Source: Paenarthrobacter nicotinovorans
GTDB taxonomy: Bacteria > Actinomycetota > Actinomycetes > Actinomycetales > Micrococcaceae
DNA length: 64,000 nucleotides
Reading direction: 5' to 3'
NCBI RefSeq assembly: GCF_007670255.1
Contig: NZ_SZVS01000001.1
Location: forward strand, 124,001 to 188,000
Shown: positions 34,755 through 43,315 of the stretch, piece after piece
Numbering within the stretch: position 1 is the first letter of the stretch
Layout of the letters: each line of letters opens with the position of its first letter
Made by a program: the position numbers and the translations under genes
Notes under the pieces: generated by a model
The model's input: only the letters and a program-made list of their open reading frames with translations
What the model was told of the DNA's origin: nothing
Databases searched by the model: none

Positions 34755-36190
34755 CGGAAGGCCTCCGTCAAGGATTGTCTGAATGATTGGTATTGGACGG
34801 CGTCGCGGAGAACCCGACGCCGGCCGGCGTCGTCGTCAGTCCGCTCCAACAAGCGTCGGCACGTCGCGGTGGACTCTGAAGGCAGTGCTGTCGGAAGGAC
34901 GTCGGACAGCATTGATGCCAAACGGCCGCCCTCCTTGCCGGAGACAACGGTGAGTACAGCCTCTGCCAACGAAGTACCCCATGGCTGGGGGAGGGCGCGC
35001 AGTAAAGAGGCCAATGCGACGGGCTCTTCTCCGCCTGCTTGGATATGCCGTTCCAACCAGCGTTCCCGCTCCCCGGCAGGCAGGCAATGCAGCAACCGGG
35101 TATCGGTCCTGACAGTGAGCAGGGCCCGGACCCATTCGAGGTCGTTGCGGGCGGCGGCCGCTGAGGTCAGTGCTTCCAGAAGCCGCGGCTCGTCTTTGAG
35201 GAAAGCTGCCGTCGCTTCCGGACCGCGGCCAGAAACCGAAGTCCATACATCCAATGGGGCACCCATGATGATGGTCTCCAGCCTTCCCAAACGGTCCGGT
35301 TCACCATTGCGTGGATTTGGCGCGATTCCGTCCCGCAACGCTGATGCATCCGGATCCGGTGGAAGGTCGAGGTCGAAGCGCTTGTTGAGCAATCCCTTGA
35401 GGTGCAGCAACGACCGGAGCCTGGTAGCCATCCGGTGGGCACGGGCACTGTGTGGCAGCCGGTCCAACAGCTCTGCGGCAACTTCCCGCACGCTTTTGGC
35501 TTTGTCGTCCAAGCCCTTCTCCAACAGTGCCTCGTCGTCATCGCGGAGGTCGACGGCAAGGAGTTTCATATGGTTCGCGCGCGTCCGGGCACTGAGCGCA
35601 TTCCATTGAGTGGACAGTTGCTCGCGGACTGTGGCCACGGGGTCCGCTGGGGTATCCGTCGCGGGGTCCGCAAGGGAGTCAGTATGCGGGGCTTGTCGTG
35701 GTTCCGGCCGTGCGGTCCACGATGGGCTGACGTCTTGGAGCCAACGCCCCCGTGTCCCAATGGCAGGCTCCAATACCCTGAACACGGAGGACGTGTTTCC
35801 GGCTATCGTGAACAACGCCGGAAGCAGTCGGTGGGGGACCCGACGTCGTGTTTGTGCTGCGAGGCGCAGCCAGTCCACCAGCAGCTGGTTCCTGAGCTCC
35901 AGTCCCACCGGGGGCTGATTGAGCAGCAGTTCCAAGAGTCGTGCCGCTTCGCCTGTTGCTTGCGGCTCGTCGTCCGGTGGGGCCGGAACCACCTGAAGCC
36001 CGGACGCCAAGGGGGCGGGCGTCCGCGCCGCCCGGCTCGCCATGTCCGCCAACGCGGCCTGGCCAAGAAGGGCCTCTTCCCGTGACAAGCCCTCAGGGGC
36101 ACCGACACCAAGTTCAGAGGGCAGGGCGGGAGCCTCATGGCGGCCGGTTCCCAACAGTGCAGTTGTTCGAAGCTCGTCAGTCCAGTTCAC
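34751..36190 (-). CDS. DUF5691 protein of the MoxR cassette
   Basis: A 479-residue, mostly helical, cytosolic protein without membrane segments. The start NWTDELRTTALLGTGRHEAP and the helical repeats (TQWNALSARTRANHMKLLAV, then ALLEKGLDDKAKSVREVAAE) look like an armadillo/HEAT-type alpha solenoid, suggesting a scaffold or substrate-binding role. I recall this family as DUF5691, found beside MoxR and VWA genes. GTG start at 36190 overlaps the SWIM gene stop (GTGA), and its own stop overlaps the MoxR start (ATGA). Confidence 0.83.
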   Translation of the reverse strand: MNWTDELRTTALLGTGRHEAPALPSELGVGAPEGLSREEALLGQAALADMASRAARTPAPLASGLQVVPAPPDDEPQATGEAARLLELLLNQPPVGLELRNQLLVDWLRLAAQTRRRVPHRLLPALFTIAGNTSSVFRVLEPAIGTRGRWLQDVSPSWTARPEPRQAPHTDSLADPATDTPADPVATVREQLSTQWNALSARTRANHMKLLAVDLRDDDEALLEKGLDDKAKSVREVAAELLDRLPHSARAHRMATRLRSLLHLKGLLNKRFDLDLPPDPDASALRDGIAPNPRNGEPDRLGRLETIIMGAPLDVWTSVSGRGPEATAAFLKDEPRLLEALTSAAAARNDLEWVRALLTVRTDTRLLHCLPAGERERWLERHIQAGGEEPVALASLLRALPQPWGTSLAEAVLTVVSGKEGGRLASMLSDVLPTALPSESTATCRRLLERTDDDAGRRRVLRDAVQYQSFRQSLTEAFR

Positions 36191-37494
36191 GGTGTCACCA
36201 CCGTCTCATTCACGACGACGGTCAACGGACGGATCCGTCCGTCCTCCAGCTCGCCAAAAAGGTCCACTTCTTGGCCCCCCGTAAGAGCCAGGAGCGCATC
36301 AAGTGGGGCGTCAACCAACGGAAGGGCATGGCCAGGGGAGTCGTAGATCCAGCCGCTGCCTTCCGGACTGACCTTCACGCCGGCCAACAGCACCGGGTGA
36401 CGGAGCCGCCAAGGCGACGCTGCCACCGCGGTGGACTCGTTCTCAAGGGCTTGGGCGATGCTGCAGCCATCGCCTAGCGTTGTTGCCACGCCCTGGGGGT
36501 TGATGGGGCCCGTGAACATGGCGCGTTGAGGTGCCGAACCAGGGTAGCGGGCCACTGTCGCCTCGAGAAGAGCGCCGGAGAGTTGCGGGGTGGCAAGGCC
36601 TTGGCCCTGCGCTGCAAAATCAAGAACGACGACGACAGTTCCCTCGGGTGACCTCAGCCAGGTCCGCTGCTGCTGGAGGCGGCCGTCGTCGCTTCGGTGC
36701 GCACCCAGGACGAGCCACGGTCCCGGCAAGGACTCCGACTCCTGGATTTCGGACGATGGGGTGGCCCAGCCGACTGCTGCCCTGAGATCGGCGAACTCAT
36801 CGGGGGCAAGACTGTCCTTCTTCGCCCATGCCTTGGTCAGGGCCCACCAGCGCCCGAGGGTCGTCAGCAGATGATCAGCCCAATCAGTTCTCCCATGAAC
36901 ATCCGAAGCCATCTGCCGCACTTGTTCGGCCACTCCGGGGAGCTGGGCATCCACCAGGCGTGCCGCCACGCCGTCCCACCACGAATACGGTTGCTTCCGT
37001 GCTGCCGCAAGTCCGGTTCTCACGACATCGGTCAGCCAAAGGGCAAAGTCGGCCATCCCGGCATCCATCAGCTCCAGCCGTGCTGCAAGGCGTTGGGCTT
37101 GTGCCTCGGGATCCGTAGATTGACCGGTCTGTCGCCGCTCCTTGGCCGATGCCCTGTCGGCCCGTTGCGCTGCCCATTCCTGGGCAAAATCGGCGGTGTC
37201 GGTTGCGGACCCGGCTGCCTCGCCGCGGGCCCACAGCAGAAGCAGCGCCAAGGCGTGCTTGCAGGGGAATTTACGGCTCGGGCATGAACACCGGTAGGCA
37301 GGGGCAACAACGTCAACGCTCACCTGATAGGGCGTTTTGCCGCTGCCCTGGCATTTGCCCCACACCAAAACATCGCTGCTGCCCGACTCCGACCACGGCC
37401 CGGGGTGCGCGAGCTTGCGCGCAGCAGCCAGTGATGATGCGTCAGGAGCGGCACTGATGACTCTCTCTTCGCTCCAACGCCCCATGAGGTTCAT
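36187..37494 (-). CDS. SWIM zinc-finger protein, first gene of the MoxR cassette
   Basis: A 435-residue cytosolic protein. The SWIM zinc finger is AYRCSCPSRKFPCKHALAL: C69-x-C71-x6-C78-x-H80. SWIM domains bind DNA or protein. The rest of the protein has no recognised domain and includes a beta-rich C-terminal part (VSPEGSGWIYDSPGHALPLV). It is upstream in the operon, so it may sense the substrate or recruit the ATPase. The start is uncertain: ATG 37494 is used; ATG 37485 gives a protein starting MGRWSEERV, GTG 37515 a longer one. No strong ribosome site distinguishes them. Confidence 0.82.
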   Translation of the reverse strand: MNLMGRWSEERVISAAPDASSLAAARKLAHPGPWSESGSSDVLVWGKCQGSGKTPYQVSVDVVAPAYRCSCPSRKFPCKHALALLLLWARGEAAGSATDTADFAQEWAAQRADRASAKERRQTGQSTDPEAQAQRLAARLELMDAGMADFALWLTDVVRTGLAAARKQPYSWWDGVAARLVDAQLPGVAEQVRQMASDVHGRTDWADHLLTTLGRWWALTKAWAKKDSLAPDEFADLRAAVGWATPSSEIQESESLPGPWLVLGAHRSDDGRLQQQRTWLRSPEGTVVVVLDFAAQGQGLATPQLSGALLEATVARYPGSAPQRAMFTGPINPQGVATTLGDGCSIAQALENESTAVAASPWRLRHPVLLAGVKVSPEGSGWIYDSPGHALPLVDAPLDALLALTGGQEVDLFGELEDGRIRPLTVVVNETVVTP

Positions 37495-37524
37495 TCTGCC
37501 TGACGGCTCCGACACTTTAACGCC

Positions 37525-37561
37525 ACATGCCGGGGAACCCTCAACGGGTTCCCCGGCATGT
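37525..37561 (-). terminator. Long perfect hairpin between the monooxygenase gene and the MoxR cassette
   Basis: A 16-bp perfect stem (ACATGCCGGGGAACCC and its complement) with a 5-nt loop lies 10 nt after the monooxygenase stop codon. It has no U-tract but is strong enough to stop or slow transcription. It separates the monooxygenase from the cassette starting at 37494, leaving about 30 nt for a cassette promoter, so partial readthrough is possible. Confidence 0.65.
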
Positions 37562-37570
37562 ATCAGGCAC

Positions 37571-39505
37571 TCACGCTTGGTTACTCACCAGGCTTGCCTG
37601 CGCTGGTGCGGCTTCGGGCCGCGCCGTTGAGTGCAGCCCCGCGAAAAATTCGCCGAGTTCAGCCGTCGCTGTCAGGGGCAGGACGTTGGCGACGTACTGG
37701 TCCGGGCGGACCACGACGATGACGCCATCGCGGCTGAGGCCGCGGGCCTCGAAGATGTCGTTGCCGGGGTCGGTGGCGAAGACTTTTTCGAGGTAGGTGA
37801 GCTTGAACGGTCCGACGGTGGGTTTGAAGACCGCGGGGACGGCAGTGATGTCCACGCCGGTGTGGTCTTGCTGGTAGATCACCTTGATGTCGAACCATGC
37901 GTCACGGTCAAGGCCCGACGGCGTGGCCGCCAGTGGGGAGGCGGGTGCGGTTTCGAGCCACTGGGCCAGGTCCGCGACGGCGCCGGGGGCACCTGCGGGT
38001 GCACTGTCGGCGAAGACGTAGATGCGCCAGCGGCCATCGGCTTTGGCGTGATGGCCCAGGTGCATGGGGTTGGTGTCACAGACCCGCTGCACAGGCGCGG
38101 ATTTGAAGCGTTTGCCCACGGGGAACCCTGTGGCGAGCTCCTGATGTGCAGCTTCGGCGACGACCATGGAGGGTGCGTACTGGGTCATGAACCCGGCGGG
38201 GAACTCCGCGGTGCTGGTGTAGAAGGTTTCCAGCTCGGTGGGGTCCTTGAATTCCTCGGGCTTCTTGGCCATGAGGGTGGACCATTCCTTGTCGAAGTCG
38301 ATCAGGTTTTTCGCCACGACCTGGCGTTCGGCAGAGTAGGTGTCCAGCAGGGCTTCCGGGGAACGGCCTTCAAGGACGTGGCCGAGCTTCCAGCCGATGT
38401 TGAATCCGTCCTGCATGGAGACGTTCATGCCCTGCCCCGCCTTCGCGGAGTGGGTGTGGCAGGCATCGCCGGTGATGAACACCCGCGGGGTGCGCGTGCC
38501 GCGCTCGTCCGGCAGGACGTCGTCGAACCTGTCCGTGAGCCGGTGCCCGACCTCGTACACGCTGTGCCATGCCACGTTGCGGACATCCAGGGTGTAAGGG
38601 TGGAGGATGTCGTTGGCCTTGGCGATGATCTGCTCAATGGTGGTTTTCCGAACCGCGCCGTGGTCATCGGCGGCGACCTCACCCAGGTCAACGTACATCC
38701 GGAACAGGTGCCCGCCCTCACGGGGGATCAGCAGGATGCTGCCGCCGGAGCCTGACTGGATGGCGCACTTGGTGCGGATGTCCGGGAAATCGGTCACCGC
38801 CAGCACGTCCATCACGCCCCAGGCATGGTTCGCCTGGTCTCCGGCCAAGTGGCAGCCGATGGATTCACGGACCTTGCTGCGGGCGCCATCGGCGCCGACG
38901 ACGTACTTGGCGCGGATCACGCGCTGCTGCCCTTCAAGGGGTCCGGCCGTGTGAAGGAGGGTCACCTCCACGGGGTATTCGCTCTCGCCGGTGACCTTCA
39001 GGCCCACGAACTCATACCCGTAGTCCGGCTTGATCCGGGCCGGGGAGTTCGCCGCGAACTCGGCGAAGTAATCCAGCACGCGGGCCTGGTTCACGATCAA
39101 GTGCGGGAACTCGCTGATGCCCGCAGGGTCATCCACTGCCCGGGCGCTGCGCACGATCTTTGAGTGGTCCGCCGGGTCCGGCTTCCAGAAGGCCATCTCC
39201 GTGATCCGGTATGCCTCCGCAATAATCCGCTCAGCGAAACCGAAGGCCTGGAACGTCTCCACGCTCCTGGCCTGGATCCCGTCTGCCTGCCCGATGGCCA
39301 ACCGGCCGGGCCGACGCTCAATGATCCGGGTTGTGATGTCCGGGAACTGGGCCAGCTGCGCGGCCGTCAGCATCCCCGCAGGACCGGTGCCCACGATGAG
39401 GACATCGACTACGTCCGGGAGCTCGGCCGGTCGGTTGATCCCAACGCCGGCGGCGGGCTCGACCCGCGGGTCACCTGAAACATAACCGTGGTGGTGGAAC
39501 TGCAC
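37571..39505 (-). CDS. FAD-dependent aromatic hydroxylase, 3-hydroxybenzoate 4-monooxygenase-like
   Basis: A 644-residue flavoprotein of the phenol hydroxylase/3-hydroxybenzoate 4-monooxygenase class. FAD-binding motifs are VLIVGTGPAGMLTAAQLAQF near residue 35, VVGADGARSKVRESIG near residue 200 and FITGDACHTHSAKAGQGMN near residue 345. A C-terminal thioredoxin-like domain follows. The start QFHHHGY, AWGVMDVLAVTDFPDIRTK and RPDQYVANVLPL agree closely with the 3-hydroxybenzoate 4-hydroxylase MobA of Comamonas as I remember it. It would make protocatechuate for ring cleavage. The GTG at 39505 follows GAGGAAA. No protocatechuate pathway gene or regulator is adjacent. A large palindrome sits in its promoter region. 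Confidence 0.88.
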   Translation of the reverse strand: MQFHHHGYVSGDPRVEPAAGVGINRPAELPDVVDVLIVGTGPAGMLTAAQLAQFPDITTRIIERRPGRLAIGQADGIQARSVETFQAFGFAERIIAEAYRITEMAFWKPDPADHSKIVRSARAVDDPAGISEFPHLIVNQARVLDYFAEFAANSPARIKPDYGYEFVGLKVTGESEYPVEVTLLHTAGPLEGQQRVIRAKYVVGADGARSKVRESIGCHLAGDQANHAWGVMDVLAVTDFPDIRTKCAIQSGSGGSILLIPREGGHLFRMYVDLGEVAADDHGAVRKTTIEQIIAKANDILHPYTLDVRNVAWHSVYEVGHRLTDRFDDVLPDERGTRTPRVFITGDACHTHSAKAGQGMNVSMQDGFNIGWKLGHVLEGRSPEALLDTYSAERQVVAKNLIDFDKEWSTLMAKKPEEFKDPTELETFYTSTAEFPAGFMTQYAPSMVVAEAAHQELATGFPVGKRFKSAPVQRVCDTNPMHLGHHAKADGRWRIYVFADSAPAGAPGAVADLAQWLETAPASPLAATPSGLDRDAWFDIKVIYQQDHTGVDITAVPAVFKPTVGPFKLTYLEKVFATDPGNDIFEARGLSRDGVIVVVRPDQYVANVLPLTATAELGEFFAGLHSTARPEAAPAQASLVSNQA

Positions 39506-39537
39506 GGGCTTTCCTCACTTCTTTGTGGGCTGGTCGC

Positions 39538-39579
39538 TATCGAATGTGTTCGATAATAGAACTGACTGTTCTATTATCG
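39538..39579. promoter_or_regulatory. Overlapping palindromic operators upstream of the aromatic hydroxylase
   Basis: Two dyads overlap. CGATAATAGAAC-TGACT-GTTCTATTATCG (39551-39579) is a perfect 12-bp inverted repeat. TATCGAA-TGTG-TTCGATA (39538-39555) is a second perfect 7-bp repeat sharing one edge. They lie 33-74 nt upstream of the GTG at 39505, where a promoter should be, and are strikingly AT-rich for this genome. They probably bind a dimeric repressor or activator encoded elsewhere. Confidence 0.65.
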
Positions 39580-39688
39580 CTCGTAACATCGTAATGCGGC
39601 TCACACCACGGTTCAAGCCGTCCCGCGGGTGGAGAGCAAAAAGCCTTCGGTTCCAGCGGATTCGTTCCGAAGCGTGTCAGGATCAGGT

Positions 39689-40624
39689 ATGCCTCGACTG
39701 ATGCTCCTGGATACTGCCTCCCTGTACTTCCGTGCCTTCTACGGTGTGCCCGATTCCATCAAGCGCGCCGATGGGACTCCCGTCAACGCCGTACGTGGCT
39801 TGATGGACATGATCGCCCGCCTCGTGACCGACTATGAGGCCACGCACCTTGTGGCCTGCTGGGACAACGACTGGCGCCCGCAGTGGCGTGTCGACCTGAT
39901 CCCCGGCTACAAGGCGCACCGCGTTGCGGAGATCGTGCCGGACGGTCCCGACGTCGAAGAAGTCCCCGACCCGCTCGAGGCGCAAATCCCCCTGATCCGC
40001 AAAGTCCTGGATCTGGCAGGGATAGCCGTGGTGGGCGCGGACGAACATGAAGCTGACGACGTGGTGGGCACCTACGCCAGTCTCGCCACTTTCCCCACCG
40101 ATGTCGTGACGGGCGATCGTGATCTCTTCCAGCTCGTGGATGACCAGCGTGATGTCAGGGTGATCTACACGGCGCGGGGCATGAAGAATCTCGAAGTGGT
40201 CACCGACGTCGTCGTGGTTGGCAAATACAGGGTCCTGCCCCAGCAGTACGCGGACTTCGCCACCCTCCGCGGAGACGCCTCCGATGGGCTTCCCGGGGTG
40301 GCCGGTATCGGGGAAAAGACGGCGGCCGCCCTGCTCGGCGAGCACGGCTCGCTGGAAGGGCTGCTCGAGGCGGCAGAAGATCCCGACGGCGGGTTGTCGG
40401 CTTCGATCCGCGCCAAACTCTCAGGGGCTGCCGACTACCTGAAGGTGGCACCCGCCGTCGTCAATGTCGTCCGTGACCTGGAGGTGCCGAGCCTCAAGGA
40501 GGCAGGGGCTGAATTGGGGCCTATTGAGGGCGACGCGCGCTCCGAACTGGAACGGCTCGCAAGCGAATGGAACCTGGGCGGCTCCGTCGCCAGGCTTCTT
40601 GAAGCCTTCGACCGCTTCCGCTGA
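39689..40624 (+). CDS. 5'-3' exonuclease (PolI exonuclease-domain family)
   Basis: A 311-residue nuclease of the FEN/PolI 5'-exonuclease family as a separate protein. Acidic metal-binding motifs are LLDTASLYFRAFYG at the start, EHEADDVVGTYASLA near residue 115 and DVVTGDRDLFQLVDD near residue 137. The helix-hairpin-helix DNA-binding region is SDGLPGVAGIGEKTAAALLG near residue 200. It would remove 5' flaps or RNA primers and degrade 5' ends. The ATG at 39689 follows AGGATCAGGT; a frame from 39629 adds non-conserved residues. Divergent from the aromatic hydroxylase. Confidence 0.9.
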   Translation: MPRLMLLDTASLYFRAFYGVPDSIKRADGTPVNAVRGLMDMIARLVTDYEATHLVACWDNDWRPQWRVDLIPGYKAHRVAEIVPDGPDVEEVPDPLEAQIPLIRKVLDLAGIAVVGADEHEADDVVGTYASLATFPTDVVTGDRDLFQLVDDQRDVRVIYTARGMKNLEVVTDVVVVGKYRVLPQQYADFATLRGDASDGLPGVAGIGEKTAAALLGEHGSLEGLLEAAEDPDGGLSASIRAKLSGAADYLKVAPAVVNVVRDLEVPSLKEAGAELGPIEGDARSELERLASEWNLGGSVARLLEAFDRFR

Positions 40625-40776
40625 GGTCAATGCCTTTCTTTGGCCATGATGGATTCACAGCCTCGTCATAGCTTTCGGACAGCCAAGACTGGGGTTGGGC
40701 CCTCAACGTGTTAAGAGGACGGTGCACTGGGCCGTCCCGCAGACAACACCCGTAGCAACGGATCGAGGAGAGGTAC

Positions 40777-41334
40777 ATGTCGAGAACCAAGAGAATCACC
40801 CTGGGCGTCGCAGCCGGAGCGCTGGCCTTGGGCGCCGGACTGGGTGTGACCAGCATGGCTACAGCGGCCACAACGCCAACACCGAGCGCCACATCCTCTG
40901 CCGATGCCACCACGCCCTCAGACCACGCCGGAAAGCCGGGCGGTCACGGGCACGGGCGCGACGGCGGAAAGATCGCTCAGGAACTCGCGACCAAGCTCGG
41001 CGTCGACGAGACCAAGGTCTCTGACGCCCTGAAGGCATTCCGTGAAGCCAACAAGCCGACCACGCCGCCGACCGAGGGAACCGACGGCACCAAGCCGGAC
41101 CCATCGGCGCACGAGGCTGCATTGGCCAAGTCGCTCGCATCAGCACTGGGTGTTGACGAAGCCAAGGTCACCACCGCTTTGCAGGAAATCCGCTCCGAGG
41201 GTCAGGCGGAACGTGCCGCCGCCCTTAAGACCCGGCTCGACAAGGCCGTAACGGACGGAAAACTCACCCAGGCAGAGGCTGATGCCGTGACCAAGGCCGT
41301 TGAAGCCGGCGTTATCGGAGGAGGCGGCCGCTAG
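40777..41334 (+). CDS. Secreted protein with duplicated helical repeat, unknown function
   Basis: A 185-residue exported protein. The signal peptide is clear (MSRTKRITLGVAAGALALGA, cleavage probably after ATAA near residue 31). A Thr/Ser/Pro-rich then Gly/His-rich linker (HAGKPGGHGHGRDGG) follows. Two related helical units come next: ELATKLGVDETKVSDALKAF and SLASALGVDEAKVTTALQEI, separated by another Pro/Thr-rich linker. The end is a glycine-rich tail. The repeat resembles short domains in many actinobacterial exported proteins, but I do not know a function. GAGGAG precedes the ATG. A strong terminator follows. Confidence 0.78.
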   Translation: MSRTKRITLGVAAGALALGAGLGVTSMATAATTPTPSATSSADATTPSDHAGKPGGHGHGRDGGKIAQELATKLGVDETKVSDALKAFREANKPTTPPTEGTDGTKPDPSAHEAALAKSLASALGVDEAKVTTALQEIRSEGQAERAAALKTRLDKAVTDGKLTQAEADAVTKAVEAGVIGGGGR

Positions 41335-41361
41335 CCGACTCCGACCCCTCTGTGGGGGGCA

Positions 41362-41397
41362 AAAAGGATCCCTTGGAAGCATCCAAGGGATCCTTTT
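41362..41397 (+). terminator. Strong rho-independent terminator
   Basis: A perfect 16-bp stem (AAAAGGATCCCTTGGA with its complement) and a 4-nt AGCA loop begin 28 nt after the stop of the secreted-protein gene. The stem itself ends in four T residues, the classic form. Confidence 0.88.
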
Positions 41398-41427
41398 GCG
41401 TTGCCGTGAAAAGTTTTTCGAAAACGT

Positions 41428-41454
41428 AGTCGATTTGTCCTCGCCCTGTTCGAC
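41428..41454 (+). promoter_or_regulatory. Possible ECF42-type promoter for the DGPF/sigma operon
   Basis: AGTCGA (41428-41433) and CGAC (41451-41454) are 17 nt apart, 55 nt upstream of the DGPF gene. ECF42 sigma factors are reported to use promoters with a TGTCGA-like -35 and CGA-containing -10. An autoregulatory promoter is therefore plausible. The match is short. Confidence 0.32.
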
Positions 41455-41508
41455 CTATGGGTGAGAAGGTCGAAGGGCGGCTTTCCACGACACAGGAGAT
41501 TGATCCAG

Positions 41509-41928
41509 ATGGCAAAGTACATGTTGATCATGCGGGCAGATGACGATTCCTACGCCAAGTTCGAGAACATCGACTTCAACGACGTCCTTGAAGCGATGGG
41601 CAAATTCAACGACGAACTGATCCGGGCAGGGGTGCTGCTCGCCGCCGAGGGCCTGGACGACGCCAAAGAAACCGTGGTGGTGGACTTCACGGGCGAAACT
41701 CCGGTTGTCACGGACGGGCCCTATGGGGAGACGAAGGAACTCTTCGGCGGCTTCTACATCCTCGACGTCGCCTCCAAGCAGGAAGCCGTGGAATGGGCCA
41801 AACGGGCACCCATGACGGCCGGCACCAAGACCGAGATCCGTCGCGTCACCAGCATCGATGAGTTCCCGCAGGACAACGAGTGGATTCAGAAGGAACGCGC
41901 CTGGCGTGAGCAGACCGGACAACTCTGA
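41509..41928 (+). CDS. DGPF-domain (YCII-related) protein
   Basis: A 139-residue protein of the YCII-related dimeric ferredoxin-like fold. The family signature DGPYGETKELFGGFYIL lies near residue 70 after VVVDFTGETPVVT. These proteins are usually encoded next to ECF42 sigma factors and may be their target or partner; the biochemical role is unknown. The start follows AGGAG with an 8-nt spacer. The sigma gene begins 36 nt downstream. Confidence 0.9.
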   Translation: MAKYMLIMRADDDSYAKFENIDFNDVLEAMGKFNDELIRAGVLLAAEGLDDAKETVVVDFTGETPVVTDGPYGETKELFGGFYILDVASKQEAVEWAKRAPMTAGTKTEIRRVTSIDEFPQDNEWIQKERAWREQTGQL

Positions 41929-41964
41929 AGGTCTGGCCGCTTGGCGTAGGCAACGGCAACGGAC

Positions 41965-43296
41965 GTGAGCAGCAACGAGGCGAGGGCCGCCGTCGAAGCG
42001 GTATGGCGCAGTGAATCTGCCCGCGTGGTCGGCGCCCTTGCCCGCTACACCGGTGACTTCGCCCTTGCTGAGGACCTTGCCCAGGAGGCACTCGCGGAAG
42101 CGATTGTGTCATGGTCCGTCAATGGCATTCCCCGCGAGCCTGCAGGCTGGCTGATGACGGCCGGTAAGCGCCGAGCCATCGATACGTTCCGGAGGAAGTC
42201 GGTCCAGGACGAAAAGTACGCGCTGCTGGCCCACGGTCTTTCCGAGGAGGTACCGGGCACGGACACACTGTTCAACCCTGACGCGATCGATGACGACGTC
42301 CTGGCGCTGATGTTCATTTCGTGCCATCCGGTGCTGTCCAAGGAAGCACGCATTGCCCTGACGTTGAAGGTTGTAGGGGGCATGGGCACCGACGAAATAG
42401 CCAAGGCCTTCCTGGTTCCTGTTCCCACCATCCAGGCCCGCATCACGCGTGCCAAGAAGACCCTCGCAGCAGCCCACATACCTTTCGCCGTTCCGGAGCG
42501 CCATGAAATTCCCCAGCGGCTGGGATCCGTGCTCCACGTGCTCTACCTCATCTTTACTGAGGGGTCATTTGCCTCAGCGGGGGATTCCTGGATGAGGACG
42601 GAGCTTGCTGCCGAAGCCCGGCGACTTGTGCGCGTCCTTGTGCGGCTGAGTCCTGAACCCGAAGTCTTCGGCCTGCTGGGCTTGATGGAATTGACGGCCG
42701 CCCGGTTCCCCGCCAGGGTCGACGCTGCCGGGAATCCCGTCCTCCTTGAAGACCAGGATCGACGGCGGTGGGACCAGGCCGCGATACGGCGCGGCCGCGC
42801 GGCACTTTCGACGGCGGTCGCGGCTGGGCGGGGACTGGGTGCCTATGGCTTGCAGGCCGCCATTGCAGAATGCCATGCGGTGGCAAGGACGGCAGCGGAG
42901 ACGGATTGGGAGCGGATCGCCATTCTGTATGAAGCATTGGGCTCCCTGGCGCCGTCGCCGGTCGTCGAGCTCAACCGTGCAGTGGCTCTGGCCATGGCTT
43001 CCGGGCCAGCTGCCGGCCTGGAGCTCGTGGATTCGCTGGCGGGCAAGGGAGAGCTGGCGGGATCGCATCTTCTGCCAACGGTACGGGGCGAATTGCTTGC
43101 CAGGCTGGGTCGTCGCGCGGAGGCCGTGGAGGCATTAAAGGCAGCACTCGACCTTTGTTCGAACACCGCCGAACGGACTGCTCTGGAGCGGAAAATCGCA
43201 CTTTTGGGAGTGCCAAAGGGGTCCCTGCCAGTACCCCTAACAGCGTTAACTCCTAACGCCCAGCCAGAGAGTGTTAGATGTAAATATCAGATTTAG
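41965..43296 (+). CDS. ECF42-type RNA polymerase sigma factor with C-terminal TPR-like extension
   Basis: A 443-residue sigma factor. Region 2 is [20 protein letters not shown] then [18 protein letters not shown]. Region 4 is [20 protein letters not shown] then [20 protein letters not shown]. The 260-residue C-terminal extension is helical with TPR-like units ([20 protein letters not shown] then [20 protein letters not shown]). ECF42 proteins have this layout and lie beside DGPF genes; the extension is needed for activity in studied members. No anti-sigma gene is nearby. GTG start at 41965. The last 25 residues (after [11 protein letters not shown]) look non-conserved and run into the region before the alcohol dehydrogenase gene. 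Confidence 0.9.
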   Translation: MSSNEARAAVEAVWRSESARVVGALARYTGDFALAEDLAQEALAEAIVSWSVNGIPREPAGWLMTAGKRRAIDTFRRKSVQDEKYALLAHGLSEEVPGTDTLFNPDAIDDDVLALMFISCHPVLSKEARIALTLKVVGGMGTDEIAKAFLVPVPTIQARITRAKKTLAAAHIPFAVPERHEIPQRLGSVLHVLYLIFTEGSFASAGDSWMRTELAAEARRLVRVLVRLSPEPEVFGLLGLMELTAARFPARVDAAGNPVLLEDQDRRRWDQAAIRRGRAALSTAVAAGRGLGAYGLQAAIAECHAVARTAAETDWERIAILYEALGSLAPSPVVELNRAVALAMASGPAAGLELVDSLAGKGELAGSHLLPTVRGELLARLGRRAEAVEALKAALDLCSNTAERTALERKIALLGVPKGSLPVPLTALTPNAQPESVRCKYQI

Positions 43297-43315
43297 TCCA
43301 ACACGCAGGAGAAAC

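Noticed and set aside
30206..37494. Calling the MoxR cassette a gas-vesicle, methanol dehydrogenase or CO dehydrogenase maturation locus
   Set aside because: None of the target enzymes or structural genes for those systems is present in the window; only the MoxR/VWA pair is shared.
37525..37561. Long hairpin as an attachment site or transposon end
   Set aside because: Single copy, no flanking duplication, no integrase or transposase nearby; position right after a stop codon fits a terminator.
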